DNA from: G963662905 sp963676415
GTDB taxonomy: Bacteria > Bacteroidota > Bacteroidia > Bacteroidales > WRLA01
DNA length: 64,000 nucleotides
Reading direction: 5' to 3'
NCBI GenBank assembly: GCA_963676415.1
Contig: OY781097.1
Location: 4,340,001 to 4,404,000 of the forward strand
Positions within the stretch are counted from its first letter, which is position 1. The number at the start of each line of letters is the position of its first letter. Positions 48,752-59,400 of the stretch are shown one piece after another. Under the pieces are notes generated by a model, which ran no database searches, was not told where the DNA came from, and saw nothing but the letters and a program-made list of their open reading frames with translations. The translations under genes and the position numbers were made by a program.

Positions 48752-51700
48752 ATGACAAAGAAGGCATTCATACTGTTTTTGTATATAGCGATATTCGCAA
48801 ATACCTTTCCTGTCCTTAAAGGTCAAACCGATGAAGATGCGCAAATCAAAAAACAGCTCATTGAAGAATTCATTGAAAAATCGGCAGAGCTGAGCTTAGA
48901 AGAATTTGACAGCAGTGTTCAGCTCATAAAAAACAAATTCAGTGCTAATAAACAGAACAGTAATTTGTTCAGGGATTTTGTCAAAGCGGCTTTCCTTTAT
49001 AACTATTATAAGACCAGATACGATGAAGCGCTCTATTGGGCACGTATAAAACTCAAGATTGACAGCAGCTTAAAGAAAAGAGAAAACTATGCCATTGATT
49101 ATCTTGATATTGGAGACGTTCAGTATTACCGGTCAAAATACAATTTAGCTGAATCGGCCTACGACACGGCAAAAATAATTGCATCGACATTTGGGCAGGA
49201 CAGTATCAGGTTGCTTAGCGACCTGAATATTGTGAGTACGAACCAGATGCAGGGCAATACAGTTGAAGCGGAGAATATATTAAGAAATTCACTTAATGAC
49301 AGCAATTTAATTAATTTCCCATCGCTTCTCAGTTCAGCATATAACTTACTGGGCATCACATTGAGCGAACGGGGTGACTACCTCAAATCAATTGAAGCAT
49401 ATCAAAAAGCACTCCAGATTCAACTCCAAACCAATCAATATTATGGGATTTCTACATCCTATAACAACATTGCACTTTTGTATATGGATCTTGATGACCT
49501 GGCAAAAGCCGAAGAATTTCTGCTAAAATCGAAGGAATATATTGAAAAGTACAGCAAATCGAGCTATAGCTTAGGTGATTACTATACCAATTTCGGGGTA
49601 CTGGAGGAGCTGAGAAACAACCTGAACAGCGCCTTAAAATACCATCTCAAAGCACTCAGTATTTACAGGAACCTCAATGAGCCTTCACTTATTTTATTGA
49701 GTTACACCAATTTAGGCGAAGTTTACACCAACTTGGGCGAATATGAACTGGCCAAAAACTACCTTACTGAAGCACAACAAATGGCATTGGATCTTAATGA
49801 GCCCATTAGCCTTGTTTATGTGGATATTAGCTTGGCAGAATTATACATAAAAAAGCAAAACTTTAAAAAAGCAAAAATCATCTTGGACAACAGTTTAGCC
49901 AGTGCATATGCGTTTAAAAACGCCGAACTTCTGGAAAAATCATTTAAGCTGTATTTTGAATATTACGAAAACCGGAATATGTTTCAGGAGGCCCTGAAGA
50001 GTTATCAGAGATACAAAAACTTTCAGGACAGCCTAAAAGGCATTAACACGGAAAAGCAGATGCGTGCACTGAATGCACTCTACGAATCCGAACAGCAAAA
50101 ATACGAAATTGAACGTTTGCAAAATGCGCAAAACATCCACGAGATGGATATTCAACAACAAAACGAACGGCTCAATAACCAAAAACTATTCCTACAGATT
50201 TCAATTAGCTTTCTTGTCATAGCCATAGCCTTGCTGATTTTAATAATCAGAAACAATAAAATCCGCAAAAGGCTACTTGAAGAAAGCCATAAAAAGAATA
50301 AAGCGCTGATTACTTCACAAAAAGCACTTAGTGAAAGTGAGGAACGTTTCCGGCATCTTGCCGAAAATATTCCGGCAATGATTTACCTCAGCAAACCTGG
50401 CTCCAAACACGCACTAATATATACTAATCCCTATGTGGAAATCCTTACGGGATACCCTATTGAATACTTCCTCAAGCAAGGCAATTTGTTTATTGACCTC
50501 GTACACACCGAAGACAAAGAATTTATCCTCTCAAAAGATCAGTCCCGTGACCGTTCGCGTTATAACATGATTTATCGCCTGAAACACAAAGAGCGTGGAT
50601 TTATCTGGGTTGAAGATTACGGCACATGGGTTCGTGATAATGATGGCAAAGCCCTTTATCGGGAAGGCTTTATACAAGATATTACCGACCGCAAGCGCGC
50701 AGAAGAGGAAATGGAGGAAGGCCGCAAAAAAGCTGAAGAATCGGAACGCATTAAGTCCAATTTCATTGCAAATATGAGCCATGAGCTGCGTACACCGCTC
50801 AATGCCCTGCTTGGTTTTGCCGATATTTTAAAATCGGATGCTCCGGATGAGGAGTACCGAAATATCGCCCAAATTGTTCTGGAATCGGGAGAAAGGCTAC
50901 TGGAAACTTTAAATATGATCCTCGACCTTACAATGCTCGAGTCGAGCCAGATTAAAGTACATATAGATGAAGTTGATTTAAAAGGGCTTATTGATGAAAA
51001 AGTGCGCTTATACGAAAGTCTGGCTGTAAAAAAGAACCTGCACCTGCAATCAGACTGTTCAGAAGAAGGACGGTATTTAATTACTGATGTGCTCCTTCTA
51101 TCCAAAGTCCTTGATCACCTGATCAATAATGCAATTAAATACACTCATTTTGGATTCGTGAAAGCAGGTTACAGGCTTGAAACAGGTTCAGACGGAAACC
51201 ATGTAATCATTTATATAGAGGATACCGGTATTGGCATAAAACGAGAAGCCCAAAACCATATCTTCCACAGGTTCAGGCAAGCCAGTGAAGGGACAAACCG
51301 CGAATTTGAAGGCACAGGGCTGGGCCTGAGTATAACGCAGGAATATCTGCAATTGCTCAACGGAAGCATTTCCGTGCAAAGTGAAGAAGACAAAGGATCT
51401 GTTTTCTCAATCCGACTGCCTTACAATTCCAATCCAGAAAAAAACAAAGAGCCTCAATTTAATAGGTATGTAAACATACCATCTTATAGGTCGCCTTCAA
51501 TTGATCCGGTATCTTTCGAACAAACAGATCCTAATGAAAAAACTACTGACCTGAACGTTCTTATTGTAGAAGACGACATGCATAATAGCCGATTCAGCAT
51601 GTTCAGCCTCGAAAACTTCTGCAAAACAAAAGCTGCCACTTCAGGACTAAAAGCTATTGAAGCCTGTAACAATCAAATATTTGACATCATATTGATGGAC

Positions 51701-51925
51701 ATAAACCTCGGGGGCGATATGAACGGTGTGGAAGCCATGCAGGAAATTAAAAAAATCAATGGATATAAAAACTGCCGCTTTGCTGCCATTACAGCCAATG
51801 TTATGGCCGGCCAAAAACAAAAACTTATCGAAAACGGTTTCGACTACTACCTCGCTAAACCTTTCCGAACCACCGAATTAAAAAACCTGGTCCGCAAAAT
51901 GGCTGAAGATCTGAAAAAACCTTAA
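48752..51925 (+). CDS. Hybrid sensor histidine kinase: TPR sensor, PAS, HisKA, HATPase, receiver
   Basis: 1057 residues. A signal peptide precedes a periplasmic region of about seven TPR motifs (about 60-430, for example LGITLSERGDYLKSIEAYQKAL and YTNLGEVYTNLGEYELAKNYL). After a short coiled coil comes one membrane span (FLQISISFLVIAIALLILII, near 490). A PAS domain follows (about 530-650, AENIPAMIYLSKPG and GFIQDITDRKRAEE). HisKA has the phosphoacceptor His677 in MSHELRTP. HATPase motifs are NNAIKYT, DTGIGI and GTGLGLS. The receiver has Asp983 in LMDINLGG and the conserved Lys in LAKPF. No output regulator is adjacent; the phosphoryl group may pass to a distant partner. TPR-type periplasmic sensors of this kind are frequent in Bacteroidota. 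Confidence 0.93.
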   Translation: MTKKAFILFLYIAIFANTFPVLKGQTDEDAQIKKQLIEEFIEKSAELSLEEFDSSVQLIKNKFSANKQNSNLFRDFVKAAFLYNYYKTRYDEALYWARIKLKIDSSLKKRENYAIDYLDIGDVQYYRSKYNLAESAYDTAKIIASTFGQDSIRLLSDLNIVSTNQMQGNTVEAENILRNSLNDSNLINFPSLLSSAYNLLGITLSERGDYLKSIEAYQKALQIQLQTNQYYGISTSYNNIALLYMDLDDLAKAEEFLLKSKEYIEKYSKSSYSLGDYYTNFGVLEELRNNLNSALKYHLKALSIYRNLNEPSLILLSYTNLGEVYTNLGEYELAKNYLTEAQQMALDLNEPISLVYVDISLAELYIKKQNFKKAKIILDNSLASAYAFKNAELLEKSFKLYFEYYENRNMFQEALKSYQRYKNFQDSLKGINTEKQMRALNALYESEQQKYEIERLQNAQNIHEMDIQQQNERLNNQKLFLQISISFLVIAIALLILIIRNNKIRKRLLEESHKKNKALITSQKALSESEERFRHLAENIPAMIYLSKPGSKHALIYTNPYVEILTGYPIEYFLKQGNLFIDLVHTEDKEFILSKDQSRDRSRYNMIYRLKHKERGFIWVEDYGTWVRDNDGKALYREGFIQDITDRKRAEEEMEEGRKKAEESERIKSNFIANMSHELRTPLNALLGFADILKSDAPDEEYRNIAQIVLESGERLLETLNMILDLTMLESSQIKVHIDEVDLKGLIDEKVRLYESLAVKKNLHLQSDCSEEGRYLITDVLLLSKVLDHLINNAIKYTHFGFVKAGYRLETGSDGNHVIIYIEDTGIGIKREAQNHIFHRFRQASEGTNREFEGTGLGLSITQEYLQLLNGSISVQSEEDKGSVFSIRLPYNSNPEKNKEPQFNRYVNIPSYRSPSIDPVSFEQTDPNEKTTDLNVLIVEDDMHNSRFSMFSLENFCKTKAATSGLKAIEACNNQIFDIILMDINLGGDMNGVEAMQEIKKINGYKNCRFAAITANVMAGQKQKLIENGFDYYLAKPFRTTELKNLVRKMAEDLKKP

Positions 51926-52326
51926 GCAATTTCTGCCCAAAATAAGCTTAGTCCATTATTCCATTTCCTAATATCTTGTTATAGGCTATCAAACTCTATG
52001 TGTCCGATTTCCATCTATGTCAATACGCTAACATACCAAAATCCAGCAGCTGCACTTAAAATCCCCGCCCCCTACTCTTTTATTTTTTCACTTAGGCAAC
52101 CATTGCTTTTTTCAAACGTCTGTATGATAAGAAAGACACAACCTCTCTTTTTCAGATATACTGCCTGACCTTGTCGGATTCATGCCCCGACAGGGTCTTT
52201 TTTCATCAGCCCCTTTAGCAATACAGCATAATTTCAATGAGCACGATTCAGCAAAAATCAGGATATTCGATTTCTTTGTAGCTTTGCCCTTCGGCAGAAA
52301 ATAAACCATAACATAAATATCAGATC
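51926..52326. other. 400-base spacer with a distant terminator
   Basis: No coding frame is supported. A good terminator lies at 52167-52203, 240 bases after the kinase stop, so the kinase has a long 3' UTR or a small RNA is encoded just before it. TAGCTTTG (52279-52286) fits a -7 box for the peptidase gene. Confidence 0.55.
52167..52203 (+). terminator. Rho-independent terminator
   Basis: GACCTTGTCGG pairs with CCGACAGGGTC over 11 bases with one wobble pair, followed by six T. The orientation is + only. Confidence 0.8.
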
Positions 52327-53577
52327 ATGAAGAAGAACATCCTCTTTGCACTGGCTCTCGCATTTATTATGCCTGTTGCCCTTTTTGCACAAAACAAAGA
52401 CAAAGCCGTTTTTAAAGAGTACGAACCCGGCTACTACCAAAACTCTATTCTTAAAGACATCCGCAATGTTGAAAAACAGCGCGAAACCAAAAAAATGGAC
52501 AAACGTTTCCTGATGGACCACAGCCTTATGGAATTGCCAAATAATGTTGACCTTTACGAACAGGAATGGCACAACAAACCACTCAGCCAGGGAAATACAG
52601 GTTCCTGCTGGTGTTTTTCCACCACAAGCTTTTTCGAATCGGAAATACAAAGGCTGCACGGCAAAGAGATCAAACTTTCAGAGATGTACACCGTTTACTG
52701 GGAGTATGTCGAAAAAGCAAAAGGTTTTGTGCAATCGCGCGGAAAAACCATTTTTGAACAAGGCTCCGAAGGAAATGCCGTAACCCGTTCTTTCCGCAAA
52801 AACGGCATTGTGCCCCTGAGCGTTTATGATGGACTGGCCGATGACCGCAAGCATCATACCCATGCCGCAATGTACCGCGAAATGAAAGATTACCTCAAAT
52901 CTGTGAAACGAGATAATGCCTGGAATGAAACAGAAGTGCTTGCTACCATCAAATCCATTATGAATTTCCATATTGGCGAACCACCCACCGAATTTGAATG
53001 GGAAGGCCAAAAAATGTCCCCACAGGATTTCCTGAAAAATGTTTGCCAGCTGAACATGAACGATTATATCGAAATCCTGAGCGTGATGCAGCAGCCTTAC
53101 TGGAAGCAGGTTTCGTACGAAGTTCCCGACAACTGGTGGAACAGCGAAGAATATTATAATGTACCCCTGGATGTTTTTATGGAAATCCTCAAAAAGAGCA
53201 TACGCAATGGTTATACGTGCAGCATAGGCGGCGATGTTTCGGAAGCCGGTTTCAGCCGGGGTTCGCAAGTTGCCCTTGTGCCCGATTTCGACATCCCTTC
53301 AGAATACATCAATGAAGAAGCACGCCAGTTCCGTTTCAGCAACGAAACCACGACCGACGACCACGGAATGCACCTTGTTGGCTGGCTGGAACAAAACGGA
53401 AAAGATTTCTACCTCATTAAAGACAGCAGCAGCGGATCGCGCAATAACGACGAAAATGCCAAAGAATTCGGTTACTACTTCTTCAGTGAAGATTATGTGA
53501 AGCTGAAAATGATGGGTTATACGATTCACAAAGACGCTGTACCGAAAAAATACCAAAAAAAACTATTCAATAAATAA
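52327..53577 (+). CDS. C1-family (bleomycin-hydrolase-like) cysteine peptidase, exported
   Basis: 416 residues with signal peptide MKKNILFALALAFIMPVALFAQ. The catalytic Cys94 is in SQGNTGSCWCFSTTSFFESE and the catalytic His349 in DDHGMHLVGWLEQNG, as in aminopeptidase C/bleomycin hydrolase. The third position, Asn in papain-type NSWG, is Asp366 here (LIKDSSSGSRN), and the Trp is missing. The remaining tail GYYFFSEDYVKLKMMGYTIHKDA is typical of the Bacteroidota branch, where the Asp may be normal. Unlike cytosolic bleomycin hydrolase this one is directed to the periplasm. Three bases separate it from the DUF493 gene. Confidence 0.88.
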   Translation: MKKNILFALALAFIMPVALFAQNKDKAVFKEYEPGYYQNSILKDIRNVEKQRETKKMDKRFLMDHSLMELPNNVDLYEQEWHNKPLSQGNTGSCWCFSTTSFFESEIQRLHGKEIKLSEMYTVYWEYVEKAKGFVQSRGKTIFEQGSEGNAVTRSFRKNGIVPLSVYDGLADDRKHHTHAAMYREMKDYLKSVKRDNAWNETEVLATIKSIMNFHIGEPPTEFEWEGQKMSPQDFLKNVCQLNMNDYIEILSVMQQPYWKQVSYEVPDNWWNSEEYYNVPLDVFMEILKKSIRNGYTCSIGGDVSEAGFSRGSQVALVPDFDIPSEYINEEARQFRFSNETTTDDHGMHLVGWLEQNGKDFYLIKDSSSGSRNNDENAKEFGYYFFSEDYVKLKMMGYTIHKDAVPKKYQKKLFNK

Positions 53578-53580
53578 AAT

Positions 53581-53880
53581 ATGCCCGCACCAAAAACAAA
53601 CGGAAACAAAAATCCTTTTGCAGGGAAAAAGGTGAAGTATCCGGTGAGCTATCCGCTGAAAGTCATCACTACCAATACCAAAAGTGAGGATAACATGAAA
53701 GCGGAAATCCATCAGGTACTCGACCGGCTGAAAATACCAAACCGTGACACCAAAACAAGCCTTTCCAAAAAGGGGACCTACATCAGTTTCACGATTTTTG
53801 TTACCCTGATCAATGAAAACACGCTCAGGGAATTATACAAAGAACTGGCTACTATTCCCGAAATAAAAATGGCCGTATAA
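53581..53880 (+). CDS. DUF493 (YbeD-like) family protein
   Basis: 99 residues. The pattern YPVSYPLKVITTNTKSEDNMKAEIHQVL, SKKGTYISFTIFVTLINENTLRELYKELATIPEIKMAV matches the small ferredoxin-like DUF493/YbeD fold, which resembles regulatory ACT domains. The function is not known. An unusual basic N-terminal extension (MPAPKTNGNKNPFAGKKVK) precedes the domain. It lies between the C1 peptidase and the ABC transporter with gaps of three and one bases, so all four genes probably share a transcript. Confidence 0.88.
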   Translation: MPAPKTNGNKNPFAGKKVKYPVSYPLKVITTNTKSEDNMKAEIHQVLDRLKIPNRDTKTSLSKKGTYISFTIFVTLINENTLRELYKELATIPEIKMAV

Positions 53881-53881
53881 A

Positions 53882-54811
53882 ATGATACTGGAACTGGATG
53901 GCATTAGCAAAAGTTATGGCAGCAAATTAGCTGTTGACAATCTCTCGCTGCATATCAGCAAAGGCGAGTTTTACGCCCTTCTTGGCCCCAATGGCGCCGG
54001 AAAAACCACCACAGTCAATATTATTTGCGGACTTTTGCTACCCGATTCCGGTTCGATACGTATTAAAGGAGAGGCTGTCAGTTCTAAAAAGCCAAAAATA
54101 AAATCCATTATTGGAATTGTACCCCAGGACATCGCCTTGTATGAAGAGCTCACTGCTTTTGAAAACCTGATGTTCTGGGGGCAATTATACGGTATTTCAA
54201 AAACAGAATTAAAGAAGCGCAGCCTTAAATTGATCCAGCTTACAGGTTTGCAATCCAGGGCGAAAGACAAAATCAAAACCTTTTCCGGCGGGATGAAACG
54301 GCGCATCAACATTGCTGCATCATTGATGCATCAGCCCGAAATCCTGATAATGGACGAACCCACCGTGGGCATTGACCCGCAAAGCAGGTTGTTTATTTAT
54401 GATATGCTCCGCGAACAGCAAAATAATGGGCTCACCATAATTTATACTACGCATTATATGGATGAAGTGGAAAAAATGTGCTCGCGCGTTGGGATTATCG
54501 ATCATGGAAAAATCATTGCAGAAGGCACGGTTGATCAGCTCCGCCAAAACTGCGGCTGCCACAAATCATTGATATTCAAACTTAAGCAACCTCCGAAAGT
54601 ACAGATTGAAGAAATGCTGCTGCAAAAAGGCTGGCCCTGTGTTTTGAACGATTGCTCACTGCGCATCCATTCCGATAATGGCCAGAATATTATCCCGGAA
54701 GCATTGCGCATATTCGATGAGCACGAACTAGAAACCGAAAGCATTGAATTTGAACAGGCAGGACTGGAAAGCGTATTCCTCGAACTCACCGGTAAAACCC
54801 TCAGGGAATGA
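53882..54811 (+). CDS. ABC transporter ATP-binding protein
   Basis: 309 residues of the ABC-2/DRA type: Walker A GPNGAGKT (35-42), Q-loop IGIVPQDIALYEEL, signature FSGGMKRRINIAASL, Walker B LIMDEPTVGIDPQSR and the switch histidine in YTTHYMDEVEKM. The C-terminal 80 residues form the extra domain seen in multidrug and lipid exporters. Its stop overlaps the permease start by four bases. The substrate is unknown. Confidence 0.95.
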   Translation: MILELDGISKSYGSKLAVDNLSLHISKGEFYALLGPNGAGKTTTVNIICGLLLPDSGSIRIKGEAVSSKKPKIKSIIGIVPQDIALYEELTAFENLMFWGQLYGISKTELKKRSLKLIQLTGLQSRAKDKIKTFSGGMKRRINIAASLMHQPEILIMDEPTVGIDPQSRLFIYDMLREQQNNGLTIIYTTHYMDEVEKMCSRVGIIDHGKIIAEGTVDQLRQNCGCHKSLIFKLKQPPKVQIEEMLLQKGWPCVLNDCSLRIHSDNGQNIIPEALRIFDEHELETESIEFEQAGLESVFLELTGKTLRE

Positions 54812-56028
54812 ACAAAATCAGCACATTAATCCAAAAGGATTTCGTCCTTTTTCTACGTGACCGCAAAGCGATGATGCTTACCTATCTGCTCCCCATTGCG
54901 CTCATCAGCCTTTTTGCATTGGCCTACGGAGGAATCGGCAGCAGCAAAGCCAGACCAGTAAGGCTTTTGGTATCCGATCAGGACAGCAGTGCCCAAAGCG
55001 CGAAACTGATTTCTATGCTCGACAGTACCCCTGAAATCATTGTAAAAGCGCAACACCCTAAAAAAATCAAAGAAGAAATAATAAACGGCAAAGCGCTTGC
55101 CGGACTGCAAATACCTGAAGGCTACGGAAAAAAGCTCCTCAATGGGGATGATGTTGCGCTGCTTTTATTCACCGATAAAAGCCGGGAAATTCAAAGTGGT
55201 ATGCTGCGTGGCATGGTTACCGGACCGCTGATGAAGGAAATCAATACCGTGGGCATGAAAAAACGCATTATGCGCAAAATCCGGGAAGAATGGCCCGGAA
55301 TGTCCGAACAGACTCTGGCAGGGATTGAGAAAAACATTGCCGGAAAATTTGTTTCGGACAGCAAAGGTAACAAAAGCCCTTTGGTGATTGAGGCCCTCAG
55401 CCGAAAAAAAGGCATCAATTGGGGCTTGATACAGGCTGTTGCCGGCACTGCCGTGATGATGCTGCTCTTCAGTGCTGCCGGAATGGGAAGCGCCCTGCTC
55501 AACGAAAAAGAAAACGGAAGCCTGAAACGATTGATGTTCAGCCCACTAAAAACAACTGAAATACTCAGCGCACACCTTATATATTCTACAATGGTTGCTT
55601 CAAGCCAGCTCATCATTATGTTTGTATTTACACGGCTGGTTTTTGGTCTGGAAATTGGCTCACAATGGCCTGTTTTGCTCCTCACAATTTTGCTCACCGC
55701 CATCACTTGCAGCAGCTTTGGTATTTTCCTCAGCGCTATTGCCCACACCCGAAAACAGCTCGAAAGCATGAGCACGGTTTTGATCCTGATCATGTCGGGA
55801 ATCGGAGGCAGTATGGTCCCGCTATTTCTACTGCCGGCTTTTATGCAAAAAATAGCCGTCATCAGTGTAAACTACTGGGCTATAGATGCTTTTTACGATA
55901 TTCTGGGACGTTCATCCGGCGTTTTGCAGCTTCTGCCCAATATATTGGCCATGCTGCTTATCAGTTTATTGTTTACAGGCTTTTCTATGATTTTATTCCA
56001 GAAAAAGCTCCGGCAACTGGCAGTCTGA
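54808..56028 (+). CDS. ABC-2 type transporter permease
   Basis: 406 residues with the ABC2_membrane_3 layout: one N-terminal membrane span (MMLTYLLPIALISLFALAYGG), a large extracytoplasmic domain (about 45-220), then five spans from about residue 225. The block LLNEKENGSLKRLMFSPLKTTEILSAHLIYS is the family signature between spans. Together with the preceding ATPase it makes a complete homodimeric exporter. The family includes antibiotic, lipid and gliding-related exporters, but nothing here picks one. Confidence 0.92.
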   Translation: MNKISTLIQKDFVLFLRDRKAMMLTYLLPIALISLFALAYGGIGSSKARPVRLLVSDQDSSAQSAKLISMLDSTPEIIVKAQHPKKIKEEIINGKALAGLQIPEGYGKKLLNGDDVALLLFTDKSREIQSGMLRGMVTGPLMKEINTVGMKKRIMRKIREEWPGMSEQTLAGIEKNIAGKFVSDSKGNKSPLVIEALSRKKGINWGLIQAVAGTAVMMLLFSAAGMGSALLNEKENGSLKRLMFSPLKTTEILSAHLIYSTMVASSQLIIMFVFTRLVFGLEIGSQWPVLLLTILLTAITCSSFGIFLSAIAHTRKQLESMSTVLILIMSGIGGSMVPLFLLPAFMQKIAVISVNYWAIDAFYDILGRSSGVLQLLPNILAMLLISLLFTGFSMILFQKKLRQLAV

Positions 56029-56454
56029 TCCGCTTGCAACCAGATGCACTAATTTCCCAGGACTACATTTTGCAAAAAAAAGATTCCGCTCTCCAACCGG
56101 GTCTTATTTAGAGTCATTATAAACAACATTAAAGACCAAATTAATTTATTACATAACAACTAATTACAGGCAACTTAAATTTTGCAAATACCGACTTGGA
56201 CAATTTGCTTTAAACAAAGTTTAATTTTTTTGGACTGCTTAATACAAATTTAATATTTTGCAGAGCAGGATACGGTATATTTGCCGGGCTGATCAAAACG
56301 AATTGACAGCTATGAGAAAAAACACGACAGAGAACGAAAATAAAATGAAAAGATTTGGACTGAGCCCCGTTTTAGTCTTTAATAGGAATGTAAGCACAAA
56401 TTTCAACCGATACAATTTTAATTCACTCAATTTATCATCAAAAACCAAAAACAC
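56029..56454. other. Long leader region before the TonB-dependent receptor
   Basis: TATATTTG (56276-56283) fits a -7 box, 172 bases before the receptor ATG, implying a long 5' UTR. A 66-codon frame at 56258-56458 is not convincing as a gene. No riboswitch was recognised. Confidence 0.5.
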
Positions 56455-59400
56455 ATGAAGAAAAATTTATTCAATCTTCTGTTAATTGCTGTATTTATGG
56501 CTTTTGGCCAAATAGCGATGGCACAGGGTACTACTACTTCCGGTATCAACGGACGTATTTTTGGTACTGACAACGAAACGCTTCCGGGCGCTACTGTTGT
56601 TGCCATGGAAGATCAGACAGGATCCAAGTACGGAACTGTTACTGACGCCAATGGTTACTATTATCTGCCAAACATGAACGTTGGGGGCCCTTACACGGTA
56701 ACCATCACTTTTGTTGGCTATGAGCCTTTTGTTAAAGAAGGAATCTTCCTTCAATTGGGCCAGACCCTGAAAATTGACGCCAATCTTAGTGAGAAATCAC
56801 AGGAAATAGAAGGCGTTGAAATTGTTGCTGTTCAAAACGATGTATTTGATGGCAACAGAACCGGTGCCGAAACTTTTATCAGCACCGACGAAATCCAGAA
56901 AATGCCAACAATTGAGCGCAGCCTGGCAGATTATGTGCGTTTAACGCCACAGGCCAGTGTTTCAAGCGAAGGCGGTATTTCCATTGCCGGGATGAACAAC
57001 CGCTACAATGCCATCTCCATTGACGGTGCCATTAACAATGATGTTTTCGGTCTTTCATCCACAGGTACCAATGGAGGACAAACCGGAGCAACACCTATTT
57101 CATTGGATGCCATTGATCAGTTCCAGATTACACTTGCTCCTTATGATGTGAAACAAGGTGGTTTTGCCGGTGCAAGCATCAATGCTGTAACCCGTCGTGG
57201 TACCAACGAATTTAAGGGTTCTGCCTATGCCTTCTACAGGAATCAGGACCTGGCCGGAAAAACACCCGGTAAAATTGAAGCCGAAGACAGGACAAAACTC
57301 GCCGAATTTACAGCCAAAACATATGGTATGCGCTTGGGCGGCCCAATCATCAAGAACAAATTATTCTTCTTTGTAAATGCCGAATTCCAACGCGACGAAA
57401 CTCCACAACCATTTGAATTTAGTAACTATAGAGGAAATTCAACCCAGGCCGACATTGATAAGTTTATCACGAAACTTAATGATTACGGTTATAAACCGGG
57501 CGGATACCTTGACAATACTTCAAAACTGGAAAGCGATAAAATCCTCGCACGCCTCGACTGGAACATCAGTGAACACCACAAACTTATGCTCCGCCACAGT
57601 TATACAAAAAGTACTTCAACAAGCCCAAGTTCTTCCACAAATACATCCATCAATTTCTTCAACAGCGGTGTATATTTCCCAAGTACAACCAATTCTACTG
57701 CATTGGAACTCAAGAGTAACTGGAACAAATACTCCAATAATTTTATCGTAGGTTATACAACTGTACGTGATCAGCGCGATCCTATGGGCGACAAATTCCC
57801 TGCAATCCAGATTTATGATGGAGACGGAACCATCTATGCAGGTTCTGAGCCTTATTCCACTGCCAACCAGCTGGATCAGGACATCCTCACAGTAACCAAC
57901 AACTTCTCAGCATATTACGGTGCCCATACACTTACTTTTGGTGTTAATTACGAACATTATAAAACTTATAACCTCTTTATGAGGAAAGCTTTTGGTGAAT
58001 ATCGCTACAGCACAATGGATGATTTCCTTAACAATGCCCCTGCATACCAGTACGAAAGAGGTTATTCACTCGTTGATGATATCGTAGGCGACGGTTCTGC
58101 TGCTGCCGCTGATTTTGCTTCAGCTCAAATTGGCTTCTACGTTCAAGATGAATGGCAAATTACTGACAACTTCAAACTTACTGCCGGTATCCGTTTCGAT
58201 ATCCCTCAATATCTTGATGAGCCTAATGCACATGGCCACCAGAATATCTGGGATGGATTCAATGACACAACAATGGCAAAACTTCATGCATACGGATATA
58301 ACACATATGGAGCTCAGGCAGGTAAAATGCCAAAATCGCAGGTTCTTATCAATCCACGTTTAGGTTTTAACTGGGATGTATTTGAAGACAAAACAACTCA
58401 AATCCGTGGTGGTGTAGGTATGTTCACAAGCCGTCTGCCACTTGTATGGCCCGGTGGTGCCTATACAAACAACGGTATTACAGTTGGTGGCGTTTACTGG
58501 AGAAGCAGCTGGGGTATTCCTATCGAATTCCGTCCGGGCTGGGACAACCAATATACTGCACAGGATTTCGATAAGTCTGACCCAATACCAAGCGGACAAA
58601 TGGACCTTTTCTCAGAAGATTTCAAAAACCCGCAAATTCTTCGTTCAAGCATCGCAGTTGACCAAAAACTGCCTTGGGGCATGGTGGGTACACTCGAAGC
58701 AATCTACACTAAAAACATCAACAACGTACTGTACTACAACCTGAACCAGAAACCTGCATGTGGTTCGTACATCAACGAAGGAACTGATTATCCCGACAAA
58801 CGCCCTTACTACCCGGGCGAATCCATTGAACCAGCCTATACAAGGATTATTCTCGGTACAAATACTGGAGATGGCTATTCGTACAACATCACAGCACAAC
58901 TTGCAAAACAATTTGACAATGGCTTCGAAGGATCACTTGCTTATACCTTTGGCCGTGCCAAATCAATTAATGATGGAACTTCTTCACAAAACTCATCACA
59001 GTGGCGTTATATGGAAACTGTTCAAGGTCTGAACCACCTCGAGCTTTCATATTCTGATTTCGATATGGGATCGCGCATTATGGCCTTTGTTTCTTACAAA
59101 GCAGAATATGCACGCAACTTTGCTACTACTATTGGCCTCTATTATAATGGTGTTTCAGGTCAGCGCTACAGCTACGTTTATAACGACCGTGGAAACCTCA
59201 ATGGTGAAGGCGAAAATGCCGGCAACCTGATTTGGATCCCGAACTCAATAGACGAAATCAACCTCGTTCCAATTAAGGACGACAAAGGCAATATCACCAA
59301 AACTGTTGACCAGCAATGGGCAGACCTAAATGCTTTCATCGAAAGTGATGATTACCTGAAAGAAAACAGAGGTACTTATGCTGCAAGAAATTCGTCAAGG

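Noticed and set aside
56258..56458. 66-codon frame overlapping the start of the TonB receptor
   Set aside because: It needs a TTG start, ends inside the receptor gene and has an Asn/Ser/Thr-rich random tail; most likely untranslated leader.
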